Below are positions 55,459-64,000 of a stretch of DNA of 64,000 nucleotides, piece by piece. Source of the DNA: Candidatus Lambdaproteobacteria bacterium RIFOXYD2_FULL_56_26 (lineage in GTDB: Bacteria > SAR324 > XYD2-FULL-50-16); NCBI GenBank assembly GCA_001783715.1, contig MFNF01000001.1:62001-126000 (forward strand), read 5' to 3'. The notes under the pieces were generated by a model. The model searched no databases. It was not told where the DNA came from and saw nothing but the letters and a program-made list of their open reading frames with translations. Every line of letters begins with the position of its first letter. Position 1 is the stretch's first letter. The translations under genes were made by a program, and so were the position numbers.

Positions 55459-56763
55459 TCAAGGGGCCATCAGCCAGGGTTTTAAGAGGGTCTCCAGACG
55501 GAGCCTCTCCTCATCTTTAGGGGCTGGGCCAATCAAAACGAGGGCGCAGCGGTCATTGCCAAGCAACAATCCGGCCAAGTCGTTGAGTTCCTCCAAGGTA
55601 ATCCCCTTTATGACAGGGCCAATCTGCTCCAACCCCAGGTAGGAGGGGTAAAGCTCCAGGGCTACCTTTTCGTGCAGCTGCCCTTCCGCCGAGTCACAGT
55701 AACAGTCCAAAGAGGTTTGCAGCCTCAGTTTGGCCAGCTCCAGCTCTTCGGCAAAAAATCCTTCTTTTAGCCCCCTGGTGATCAGCTGGGTCAAGGCTTC
55801 CATCAGTTCAAAGAGATGTTCCTTGCCGACCGTGGCATTGAGGCTCAAGGTTGCCCCAGAGTCAAAAAAGCTGTGGTTTGCCGAGATGTCGTAAACCAAG
55901 CCCCGCTCTTCCCGGATGAACCGTTGGAGCCGGCTGGATGAACCGTCGTCCAAGATACGGCCAATCAGTTGCAACATCAACCGCATCCGAGAGCAGAGCG
56001 GGGACAAAAGAAAGCTCCACTGGAGGTTGTACTGGTTGTCCGGGTCGTTCACCCAGGTGATCTGGTTTTGGGGAACCAGCTCCTCTTCCACCGGTTTGTA
56101 GCTGAACCTTTGGCCGCCATCGAGGTCTCCCAAGTGGGCGGTCAGAATGGCCTCGGCGGCCAGAGGATCAAAGTTGCCCGAAATGCCCAGGATCATGTTT
56201 TTGGGCAGGTAATAACGTTTGTACCAGTCTTGCAGCTCCAAGAGGCTGATTTTTTCTAAGGTCTTGACCGTGCCCGAGATGGAAAGGCCCATCGGGTGGT
56301 TGGGCCAAAGGGCCTTGGCGGCGATTTGGTCAATGTCGATCAAGGTGTTTTTGTCGTTGTAATCGTTTTTGATCTCCTCCAAAACAATGCCCCGCTCGGT
56401 CTCCAGTTGGTCGAAGCTGGGGTAACGGAGAAACAGGGCAAAGTTTTTGAGTGCCGTCTCAAAGTAGTCCTTGTGGCATTCCAGCCAATATTCGGTGGCA
56501 TCGAAGCTGGTGGCGGCGTTCATCTCCCCGCCGAGCCGCTCCATGGCCAAACTCATCTCCACCGAGTTGCCCAACTTTTGGTTGCCCCGAAAGAGCATGT
56601 GTTCCAAAAAATGGCTGATCCCGTTGTTGCCGGGATTTTCATGGGCCGAACCCACAAAAACCCAGGCATGGAGGGTCAGGGTTTTGATGGAAGGGTGGGT
56701 CTGGGTGTAAACCTTGAGACCGTTTTGTAAGGTAAAAAAGTGGGGTTGGGTGGCCAAATTCAA
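55459..56763 (-). CDS. M16-family zinc protease (pitrilysin-like)
   Basis: NGISHFLEHMLFRGNQKLGNSVEMSLAMERLGGEMNAATSFDATEYWLE (HxxEH); start uncertain (TTG after folD stop). Confidence 0.9.
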   Translation of the reverse strand: MNLATQPHFFTLQNGLKVYTQTHPSIKTLTLHAWVFVGSAHENPGNNGISHFLEHMLFRGNQKLGNSVEMSLAMERLGGEMNAATSFDATEYWLECHKDYFETALKNFALFLRYPSFDQLETERGIVLEEIKNDYNDKNTLIDIDQIAAKALWPNHPMGLSISGTVKTLEKISLLELQDWYKRYYLPKNMILGISGNFDPLAAEAILTAHLGDLDGGQRFSYKPVEEELVPQNQITWVNDPDNQYNLQWSFLLSPLCSRMRLMLQLIGRILDDGSSSRLQRFIREERGLVYDISANHSFFDSGATLSLNATVGKEHLFELMEALTQLITRGLKEGFFAEELELAKLRLQTSLDCYCDSAEGQLHEKVALELYPSYLGLEQIGPVIKGITLEELNDLAGLLLGNDRCALVLIGPAPKDEERLRLETLLKPWLMAP

Positions 56764-56771
56764 AGGCGGTC

Positions 56772-57659
56772 CTACAGTTGGAAGGGTGGCATACCCTTTT
56801 GGAAACGAGCGGCGTTGATCACATTGTACATCAACATGGAAATGGTCATGGGGCCAACCCCGCCGGGCACCGGGGTGACCGCTTGGGCCTTGGTCGAGAC
56901 GGCATCGTAGTCCACATCGCCCACCACTTTGGAGCCCTTGGGGTGGCTGGGGTCTTCCACTCGGTTGACCCCTACGTCGATGACCACGGCACCGGGCTTG
57001 ACGAATTCGGATTTGATGAATTCCGGTTTGCCGATGGCGGCCACCAGGATGTCCGCTTGGGCACATTCGGCGGCCAAGTTTTGGGTTCCCGAGTGGCAGA
57101 GGGTCACGGTCGCATCCCACCCCTTGAGGGACAAGAGGATCGAAAGCGGGCGGCCCACGATGTTCGAGCGACCCACTACCACCACCTTTTTGCCTTGGGT
57201 GGGGATGTTGCTGCGCTTGAGGATTTGCAGCACCCCAAAGGGGGTGCAGGGCATGAACCGAGGCGCTCCGGCGGCCAACAGCCCGAGGTTGAAGGGGTGG
57301 AAACAGTCCACATCCTTGTCCGGGTCGATGGCTTCGATCACCTCTTGTTCATTGAGCCCCTTGGGCAGCGGGACTTGGCACAGGATCCCGTTGACCTTGG
57401 GGTCCTCATTGTACCGTTTGACCAAGGCCAGCAGTTCCTTTTGGCTGGTTTCCTTGGGCAGCCGAGTGACCAAAGAACCGATCCCCAACCGTTCACAGGC
57501 CTTTTCCTTGGAGCCCACATAAATCTGACTGGCCGGGTCTTCCCCCACCAGAATCACCGCCAAACAGACCTCTACCCCAGAAGCCTTGAGAGAAGCCACT
57601 TCTTGGGTCAGGTCTTTTTCAATCGCTTCCTTGATGTCTTTGGAGGCCAACCGGATCAT
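56772..57659 (-). CDS. folD: Bifunctional methylenetetrahydrofolate dehydrogenase/cyclohydrolase
   Basis: [23 protein letters not shown]...[37 protein letters not shown]...[10 protein letters not shown]...[17 protein letters not shown]...[16 protein letters not shown]. Confidence 0.97.
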   Translation of the reverse strand: MIRLASKDIKEAIEKDLTQEVASLKASGVEVCLAVILVGEDPASQIYVGSKEKACERLGIGSLVTRLPKETSQKELLALVKRYNEDPKVNGILCQVPLPKGLNEQEVIEAIDPDKDVDCFHPFNLGLLAAGAPRFMPCTPFGVLQILKRSNIPTQGKKVVVVGRSNIVGRPLSILLSLKGWDATVTLCHSGTQNLAAECAQADILVAAIGKPEFIKSEFVKPGAVVIDVGVNRVEDPSHPKGSKVVGDVDYDAVSTKAQAVTPVPGGVGPMTISMLMYNVINAARFQKGMPPFQL

Positions 57660-58612
57660 GGGTTCCCTCGTTTTTGCAGGTAGTTCTCCAGGGTGACGAT
57701 GTCGGCGGCAAACTTGCGAATCCCGTCGGCCAGCTTCTCGGTGGCCATGGGGTCTTCATTGTGCAGCCACCGGAAGGCCTTTTCGTCGAGGTCCAGTTTG
57801 GGGTCTTGGCCCAGGTCCATGGCCGGGCTCAGCTTGGGGGTTAAGGAACCGGGGGCCTGCTCCAGTTCTTCGAGCAGGTTGGGGCCGATGGTCAGACGGT
57901 CACAACCGGCCAGTTCCAGGATCTCCGAGGTGTTACGGAAGCTCGCCCCCATGATCACCGTGGGGTAACCGTATTTTTTGTAGTACTTGTAGATCCGGGT
58001 GACCGAAACCACGCCGGGATCGTTGGGGCCGGTAAAATCTTGGCCCGGCTGGTTGGACTTGTACCAGTCCAGGATGCGGCCCACAAAGGGTGAAATCAGG
58101 TAGGCCCCCGCTTGGGCGCAGGCCACCGCCTGGGCGAAGCTGAACAGCAAGGTCAGGTTGCACTGGATGCCTTGTTTTTCCAGCACCCGAGCCGCCTCGA
58201 TCCCTTCCCAGGTCGCCGCTACCTTGACCAACACCCGCTCTGGTCCAACCCCGGCTTCCTGGTAAAGCCCGATCAGCCGTTTGGCCCGCTCGATGGTGGA
58301 AGGGGTGTCAAAAGAAAGCCTTGCGTCCACTTCGGTGGAGATCCGTCCAGGGATGACCTTCAAGATTTCCAGGCCGATCCCAACCGCCAAAAAGTCGATC
58401 GCCCCGCCCCACTTTTGTGCGGGACCCAATTTTTCCCCATAGGCCAGCGCCTTTTGCAACAGGTGGTCGTACTGGCCGGATTGGACCGCTTTGAGGACCA
58501 AGGTGGGGTTGGTGGTAGCGTCCACGGGGGTGAAGCGTTTGATCGAATCCAGGTCGCCGGTATCGGCTACCACTTGAGTGATCTGACGAAGGGCGGTTAA
58601 GTGATTTGACAT
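57656..58612 (-). CDS. tal: Transaldolase
   Basis: [41 protein letters not shown]...[23 protein letters not shown]...[57 protein letters not shown]. Confidence 0.97.
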   Translation of the reverse strand: MSNHLTALRQITQVVADTGDLDSIKRFTPVDATTNPTLVLKAVQSGQYDHLLQKALAYGEKLGPAQKWGGAIDFLAVGIGLEILKVIPGRISTEVDARLSFDTPSTIERAKRLIGLYQEAGVGPERVLVKVAATWEGIEAARVLEKQGIQCNLTLLFSFAQAVACAQAGAYLISPFVGRILDWYKSNQPGQDFTGPNDPGVVSVTRIYKYYKKYGYPTVIMGASFRNTSEILELAGCDRLTIGPNLLEELEQAPGSLTPKLSPAMDLGQDPKLDLDEKAFRWLHNEDPMATEKLADGIRKFAADIVTLENYLQKRGNP

Positions 58613-58647
58613 CCAGGCTCCAAGGGGCTTGTGGTCTAGAGGGAGAT

Positions 58648-59418
58648 ATGCAAAAAAGACCTAGGCTCAAGGTTATTGGTTCACCTTTTCTTTGGCAAGG
58701 GCTGATGGGATTTTTCCTGGTGGAGCGCCCCCTGGCACAAGGGGAGCGGTTTGAGTTGGCAGGGGAGGAGGCGCTGCACCTTTTGGGGTCTCGGCGGATT
58801 CGGATTGGCGAGGAAGTGGAGGTCCAGGACCCGCAAGGCCACCGTTTTTTGGCGACCGTCTTGTCCAAGGAACGGAAGTCCTTGGAACTGCTGAATACCA
58901 AAGAACTGGTTCCCCCGGCGGAACCAAAATTCCGGCTTTGGCTGCACCAAGCAATAGTCAAGGAGAAGGCCTTGGACTGGATCCTGCAAAAATCGGTGGA
59001 ACTGGGAGCGGCCGGGGTGTTTTTGTTTGAAACCGAACATTCCCAACCGCTGCCCCAAGGGGAAGAACGGACCCACCGGCTGGAACGGTGGCACAAGATC
59101 CTATGGGAGGCCTGTAAACAGTCGGGCCGCCACCGTCCCCCGGTCTTGACCCTCTCTGCGGTCAGCCCCCTGGGGCAAGCCTTTGACCAACCGGCCTTTG
59201 TTTTTGACCCCTACCGTCCCCCGACCTCCCTGAAAAATCTTACCCTCGAAAGCCAGGGTGCCCATTTGATCTTGGGGCCGGAAGCGGGATTTGAGCCGGA
59301 GGAGTTGGCAGGGTTCAGCGGCCACTACCTGGGGCTGGGTCCTCGGATTCTGCGGGCCGAAACCGCCGCCTTGGCTGCTTTGGCGCTGTTTGGGGGCCAG
59401 TTCGGGGACCTGGAGTAG
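58648..59418 (+). CDS. rsmE: 16S rRNA (uracil1498-N3)-methyltransferase
   Basis: [24 protein letters not shown]...[28 protein letters not shown]...[14 protein letters not shown]...[18 protein letters not shown]. Confidence 0.93.
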   Translation: MQKRPRLKVIGSPFLWQGLMGFFLVERPLAQGERFELAGEEALHLLGSRRIRIGEEVEVQDPQGHRFLATVLSKERKSLELLNTKELVPPAEPKFRLWLHQAIVKEKALDWILQKSVELGAAGVFLFETEHSQPLPQGEERTHRLERWHKILWEACKQSGRHRPPVLTLSAVSPLGQAFDQPAFVFDPYRPPTSLKNLTLESQGAHLILGPEAGFEPEELAGFSGHYLGLGPRILRAETAALAALALFGGQFGDLE

Positions 59419-59443
59419 GAGCTTTGGCCCCAAACGACCGGCA

Positions 59444-60637
59444 CTAAAAGAACAGCATCAGCTGTAGGTTACCCCCGTCCCACTGGCGACCGATGATCAG
59501 GTCCAGGTCCCAGGTGCTGTTCAGGTACAACCGCCAGTGGTCTGCCTCAAAAAAGACCGCCCCCAGGCTGGCCTTGAGTTGCACCCCTCGGAGGTCCTGG
59601 TCGTCACGAGAGAAGGGGTACCTTTGGGTCAGTTCGGCCCGACCTCCTTGGAGGGCTAAAAGCCACTGGAGCCCTTCTTTTTGGGTCACCAAGGCTTGGC
59701 CGTAAACTTGACGGCTGGCGAGGTCGCTGGAGAACCGGGAGAGGGGGTCATCGGCACCGACTTGGTCCCAAAATCGGCCTTGCTGCCCGCCCAAGGTCAA
59801 CTCCCAATCGGGTGCGACCGGCCACCGGGTGTAGAGTTCTTCCCACCGGTAGCCCAGGTCCTGGCGGCGGCTGGAGAGGGCCCATTCCTCCTTAAAAACC
59901 CGCTCCCCCAAGACCCGCAAACCCCAGACCCGCTCCGTTCCCCATTCGACCCGTCCCTGGTATTGGGTCCCGGACCGACGGGTCTCCAAGGCTCCCTGGT
60001 TCCACCGGTGTGAAGCGGTCGCTTGGTGGGACCAGTCCCCGTTGAGGTACCAATCCCCCCCTCCCTGCCAAGTCACCTCCAACCGGTCGGTCACCGGGTT
60101 GTTGACCGACTGGTCGGTGACTTCGGCGAGGCCGGGGCTGCGGTTTTTTTGGTTGTAAAGTAGGTTTTCATAGAGCCTGGAAGCCCGAAAGTAAAAGCCC
60201 CGGTGCCGAAGCCCGTAGCCAAACGCCCAGCCTAGGTCCCCGTCCTTTTTTGCGGCCGCCGGGAAGCCGACCAAGTCTAAGTGCCAGGGCTGGCCGAAGC
60301 GAAAATAAGCCTGTTGGGTCGGGGTGGCACTGTAGTAGAGGCTGTTTTCCAGGTACCGGTAGCCGAAGCCCACTTGGTCCCCCAGGGGCTGGTCCAAGAC
60401 CAGTTCCTGGTGCTGGTAGAACCGCTCCTGGCTCAGGCTGCCCACAGTGGCCCGCAGGCCCGAAGGGTGGGCGTGGAACTCCCGGTCCCACTGGGCCGGG
60501 TATTGGTAAGACAGGAGGTCAAAAAAGTTTTCCTCCGACAGGCTGACTTCCTCAATCGGCCCCTCTGGCCCCAAGGCCAGAAGGGGGGCCGCCGGGGCCA
60601 ACAGCCAAGCCAGAACCAGCCAACAGGATTTGGGCAT
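59444..60637 (-). CDS. Putative outer-membrane beta-barrel protein
   Basis: Signal peptide; alternating aromatic/polar strands; C-terminal ...NLQLMLFF with terminal Phe. Confidence 0.65.
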   Translation of the reverse strand: MPKSCWLVLAWLLAPAAPLLALGPEGPIEEVSLSEENFFDLLSYQYPAQWDREFHAHPSGLRATVGSLSQERFYQHQELVLDQPLGDQVGFGYRYLENSLYYSATPTQQAYFRFGQPWHLDLVGFPAAAKKDGDLGWAFGYGLRHRGFYFRASRLYENLLYNQKNRSPGLAEVTDQSVNNPVTDRLEVTWQGGGDWYLNGDWSHQATASHRWNQGALETRRSGTQYQGRVEWGTERVWGLRVLGERVFKEEWALSSRRQDLGYRWEELYTRWPVAPDWELTLGGQQGRFWDQVGADDPLSRFSSDLASRQVYGQALVTQKEGLQWLLALQGGRAELTQRYPFSRDDQDLRGVQLKASLGAVFFEADHWRLYLNSTWDLDLIIGRQWDGGNLQLMLFF

Positions 60638-60826
60638 GAGACACCTCCTAGGTTGGGGGCTTCAGTTTACTAGCTTTTTCCCCAGCGGGACAAGCAACAA
60701 GTTCGAAAAGGCAGATTTTTCAAACCCCAGAGCCGCCTTGGGGGGGCAAATGGGCTGATTGGGAATAACGGCTTGAAGGGAGAGGGAATCTGGTCTATGA
60801 TTGCCTCCTAACGTGGCCAAACCCTT

Positions 60827-62977
60827 ATGCCAGACCCCTTCGTGAACCAACCTTTCCGCCTTTTGGGACTGGGTCCCAAAGTCCAACCGGTCCTAGATGC
60901 CCTCAACCTGCCGACCGGTTCCTTCTGGCCGGAAGTGGTGGTGGTGACCGAGCCGAATCCGGCGTTGTGGATGGAAGTGGTGTTGGCACAGCGGCCCCAG
61001 GTGTTGCTCCTGGAAGCTTGGGGGCCGAGTCCCGAACTGGCGGCTTTTACCGCCGAACTGGGCCAGATGAAGGAACACCGAAGGCCCAGGGTGTTTTTGG
61101 TTTTGGAGGACCTCCAGGCCTACTGTGACGAATGGGTTTCCGCCGGTTGGCCGGTGCAGGTCAAAGGAGTCCCATCCTTTCTGCTGGCCTCCAAAGACCA
61201 ACTGGCCCCGGAAGAGGAAGCGGAAGAAGACTACCAAGCGATCGACCCCAAACCAACCTACAGCTTTGCCCCCAAGGGCGGATTGCGGCCCCTGGGCAAC
61301 TTGGGTGCCGATGCTTTTGAGGGGTTCACTTGGAAAGGCCGGAACTTCGAGCCCAAAGAGTTTTTTGAGTTGATCTCCTACCTCAAGGAAGGAGCCAGCC
61401 CCCTGCCCCAGTCCCAAAGTTTTTTTCTCTACGACCACCAACTGTACCTGCGGCACCGGTACCACTTCAAGGAAATGGAGTCTTTTCCCGGTGCGGGCCT
61501 CAACTTTGAACATGTGGCGGACCAACACGACTTGGTCGGGGAAAACACCCAGGTCTTTGCCCTCAAGCTCAAGGACCAACTGCTGGAACTGGGGCACTTT
61601 TTTATCGCCCGCCGGGCCTGGGCCGATCCGCTTTGGCTCAAGGAACATCTCTTGGTTGAACTCAAGACCGACCACAAGGTGCTCGACCTTTTTGCCCGGT
61701 ACCACCTGACCCAAGCCGGATTTCGGTTGGGCACCGGCAAGGGGACGGTTAAACTGGACCTGACTCGGCAAGCCTCGGGGTTTGATTGGCCCGAAGAACT
61801 CTGGGCGATTCCGTTTTTTGAAGACCTCAAGGAAGAACAGATGGAGGTAGAGCTGCCTCCGCAAAACCAAATGACCGTTGAGGACATCCTGCGCACCCGG
61901 GAGAGCCTCTTCCGGCGCAAGGACACCTTGAACGAACGGCACAAGGCCCATGAAGGGGCCAAGCTGCTCAAGGCCCAGGAAGAGGACATCAAATTGATGG
62001 CCAGGCGCAAGCTGGAGCTGCTGGGCCAGTTGATGGAACGGGCGGTGGTGGTGGACCCGGAGTCCCACGAGATGATCCTCAAACTGGGCCAGGACTGTCT
62101 GGTGTTTTATGAGGACGACATGGTGGCCCGGCAGATCAGCCGCCACCTCCAGGGGACCGGCAAGATTCTGGCCTTTGACATCGGCGGTTTTTCCAACCTC
62201 CAGGGCCTGTTGACCTACAAAACCGACCATTTGGTCCCCTTCCTCAGCCACGGGCATATCCTGGTGACCCAGAGGAGCAAGGATTTTCTGCTCAAAAAGT
62301 TGGACCGGATCGCCGAGGAATCCAAACGCCAGCAGGGCATCAAGACCGATCTGGCGGCCCAGGAGCTTTTCGACGAAAAGGAAAAACTGTTGGAAGGGTT
62401 TGAAAATTTGGCCTGCCTGGAAGCTTGGTCTCGGTGCCAACCTGCCTTTGCCACCTGGATCCCCCGGGTTGCCGAGGAACTGGCCGAAACGGCCCGCAAC
62501 CGGGTGGCCTTGGGGATGGGGGGTGTGGACCATGACGCTGTGGTGGTAGCCAAGTCTGGCTACCATTACGCTAGGCTCAAACAGTTGGTGGCCCCCATGA
62601 GCCTCAAGGGCTTTGTGGCCCAGCCGGAATTGTTGGCCAGCTTGCCCGAGACCGAAGGCCAAACGGTGGAAGAGCAACAAAAACGGCTGGCCCAAGAGAA
62701 CGCCACAAGGCTGGCCCGGTACTTTGCCCAGGTGGCCGAGGAACTCCGTTCTTCAGACGCAAACCTGATCTTTTTGGACCAGGACCTCTCCTTGGGCCTG
62801 CCGTTGCTCAACCACCTGCGCCGCTCCGAAGGTTTGCAGGACCGGGTTTGGGTCCTGCTCTTGGAACGTCCCCTGACGCTCGAACAGATGGACCTGGTCC
62901 TGGACCTCAAGACCCTGCCTTTGTACCTGGGGCGGCACAGCTCGCACCTGGGCAGCAACTGGAGCCGGTTTTTTTAA
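60827..62977 (+). CDS. Large uncharacterised protein (716 aa)
   Basis: Continuous ORF, MPDPFVNQPFRLLGLGPKVQPVLDALNL...WSRFF; no family recognised. Confidence 0.75.
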   Translation: MPDPFVNQPFRLLGLGPKVQPVLDALNLPTGSFWPEVVVVTEPNPALWMEVVLAQRPQVLLLEAWGPSPELAAFTAELGQMKEHRRPRVFLVLEDLQAYCDEWVSAGWPVQVKGVPSFLLASKDQLAPEEEAEEDYQAIDPKPTYSFAPKGGLRPLGNLGADAFEGFTWKGRNFEPKEFFELISYLKEGASPLPQSQSFFLYDHQLYLRHRYHFKEMESFPGAGLNFEHVADQHDLVGENTQVFALKLKDQLLELGHFFIARRAWADPLWLKEHLLVELKTDHKVLDLFARYHLTQAGFRLGTGKGTVKLDLTRQASGFDWPEELWAIPFFEDLKEEQMEVELPPQNQMTVEDILRTRESLFRRKDTLNERHKAHEGAKLLKAQEEDIKLMARRKLELLGQLMERAVVVDPESHEMILKLGQDCLVFYEDDMVARQISRHLQGTGKILAFDIGGFSNLQGLLTYKTDHLVPFLSHGHILVTQRSKDFLLKKLDRIAEESKRQQGIKTDLAAQELFDEKEKLLEGFENLACLEAWSRCQPAFATWIPRVAEELAETARNRVALGMGGVDHDAVVVAKSGYHYARLKQLVAPMSLKGFVAQPELLASLPETEGQTVEEQQKRLAQENATRLARYFAQVAEELRSSDANLIFLDQDLSLGLPLLNHLRRSEGLQDRVWVLLLERPLTLEQMDLVLDLKTLPLYLGRHSSHLGSNWSRFF

Positions 62978-63149
62978 CTCCCGCCCCTCATTTTTTCCCT
63001 GCCTTTCCTTCCAGCCTAGGCTAGCTCCGTCTTTTTTTCCAAACCATTCAAGTTTTTTTCCTTGCTGCCGATACCACAAGGAGAGGGAATCTCGCCAAAA
63101 AAGTCGAGTCCTTGACAAAAGGGTCAGGGTGTTTTTGGTGAAAAGAACA

Positions 63150-63216
63150 AAAGTACTAAAATAAAGTGTACAAAAATGCACTTTATGGCCTAAAAGAGTA
63201 CAAATGTTGCATTTTC
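63150..63216 (+). promoter_or_regulatory. Putative operator region: three GTAC-containing repeats plus ATAAAGTG/CACTTTAT inverted repeat
   Basis: GTAC at 63153, 63168 and 63198 (15 and 30 bp apart), repeats AAAGtGTACAAAAATGCA / AAAGaGTACAAATGTTGCA; 8-bp IR at 63161-63168 / 63179-63186. Confidence 0.5.
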
Positions 63217-63307
63217 CTCTTTCAAGATGGCTGGTCCATTTCATGCAGTTAAGGTAAATAACCCTGTAGAAGCCCAACAGGCTTGAAGGTAAAGAAAGGA
63301 GAACCCC

Positions 63308-63409
63308 ATGACTCACAAAAAAGGTCGGCAACTGGTGTTGATCGGAATCCGCCGGAAAGGACAAAAAGGTTTCACCCTTTCAACGGAAGCCACCCGCCCC
63401 CAGCCCTAG
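63308..63409 (+). CDS. Candidate 33-codon small ORF with strong Shine-Dalgarno
   Basis: AAAGGAGAACCCCATG; MTHKKGRQLVLIGIRRKGQKGFTLSTEATRPQP*. Confidence 0.35.
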   Translation: MTHKKGRQLVLIGIRRKGQKGFTLSTEATRPQP

Positions 63410-63583
63410 AGGACTCCAACCGGGAGTTGGAGACCGGCAACGGCTCGGTCTTGCAGCTTCGCTCTTGGGGTCCTAGAGGTTGGAACCTCCGCAAGTTTCA
63501 CCCGGAATTCAGCCATTAAAAGGGCGATTGCGGGGGTTGGTGGAAGGTACGGCAGTGGGGTTCGTTCCTGTAAGACGCAGAGG

Positions 63584-63619
63584 CCCTTTGAAGCCCGGTG
63601 GCTCCAAAGGGTTTTTTTT
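63584..63619 (+). terminator. Strong Rho-independent terminator
   Basis: CCCTTTG-a-AGCC-cggt-GGCT-c-CAAAGGG-TTTTTTTT. Confidence 0.9.
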
Positions 63620-63706
63620 GTCCAAAATTCGGCTTTGAGGAAGGGAAAGTGCGGTCGGTCCCAACGGGCGCTTCTACGTGGAAGCGCCGGTCAGATTGCC
63701 TTTAGG

Positions 63707-64000
63707 TTACTGGAGGATGTACTTCTCCGGGTCCACATGCTGGTCCCGGACCAGGATCTCGTAGTGCAGGTGGGTGGCGGTACTGCGACCGGTGTTGCCC
63801 ATCCTGGCGATCAGATCCCCCCGCTTGACCTTCTGGCCCACCACCACTTCATACTTGGACAAGTGAGCGTAGCGGCTGACGATGTTGTAGCCATGGTCGA
63901 TCACCAAAAACTCGCCGTAACCGGCGTTGTTGAAGGTGTTCACCACCACCCCGTCTGCCGGGGCATAAATCGGGGAGAAGGGGCTGTTGGAGATGTCCAT
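63707..64000 (-). CDS. M23-family metallopeptidase (LytM), C-terminal part; continues past right edge
   Basis: IYAPADGVVVNTFNNAGYGEFLVIDHGYNIVSRYAHLSKYEVVVGQKVKRGDLIARMGNTGRSTATHLHYEILV. Confidence 0.93.
   Translation of the reverse strand: MDISNSPFSPIYAPADGVVVNTFNNAGYGEFLVIDHGYNIVSRYAHLSKYEVVVGQKVKRGDLIARMGNTGRSTATHLHYEILVRDQHVDPEKYILQ

Noticed and set aside
60893-62695. 600-aa minus-strand ORF
   Set aside because: Shadow of the plus-strand 716-aa gene; composition (Gln/His/Gly/Leu-rich) matches other shadow ORFs in the window.
63283-63519. 78-aa ORF over the orphan intergenic unit
   Set aside because: No good ribosome-binding site and unlikely composition; the alternative 33-codon frame has the strong SD.
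1-64000. tRNA/rRNA genes, CRISPR arrays, transposases, prophage or defence islands
   Set aside because: Looked for tRNA arm motifs, regularly spaced repeats and transposase/integrase/toxin motifs in ORFs and gaps; none recognised by eye (no covariance search possible).

Overview
Gene-dense window (about 66 CDS) of a GC-rich, flagellated, LPS-producing Gram-negative bacterium. The lineage is uncertain; gene content suggests a deep-branching proteobacterial or SAR324-like group (inference only). Main blocks: (1) PAS sensor kinase fragment (-), glutaredoxin-thioredoxin reductase fusion, and a sigma54-type promoter driving flgB-flgC-orf-fliE-fliF-fliH-fliI, with no fliG or fliJ. (2) A membrane-anchored metallophosphoesterase followed by a Tat-exported [NiFe]-hydrogenase-like small subunit, large subunit and membrane cytochrome-b-like protein. 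All four Ni-Fe-ligating cysteines and all four proximal-cluster cysteines are substituted, while the medial/distal cluster ligands are kept. This is the best candidate here for an undescribed system. (3) Housekeeping genes (coaE, dus, Bacteroidetes-type purM, hemE, waaA, tsaD, hflX, fmt, gltX). (4) A sulfur assimilation operon with a CymR-like Rrf2 regulator nearby: HcyS(-GGGA)/MetY/HcyF/HcyD protein-thiocarboxylate homocysteine system, sulfite reductase fused to a TusA domain, APS-reductase-type CysH, CysD, and CysN with a degenerate APS-kinase domain. (5) A solo autoinducer-binding-domain protein, SRAP, MsbA, SthA, FNR plus an FAD-domain-only FNR paralogue, LpxD, AroA, CZB chemoreceptor, M16 peptidase, FolD, Tal, RsmE. 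(6) A ~730-bp non-coding region with GTAC repeats, a strong-SD 33-codon ORF and a strong terminator, then an M23 peptidase fragment. No tRNA, rRNA, CRISPR array or transposase was recognised. All calls come from reading the sequence and translated ORFs; no searches were run.
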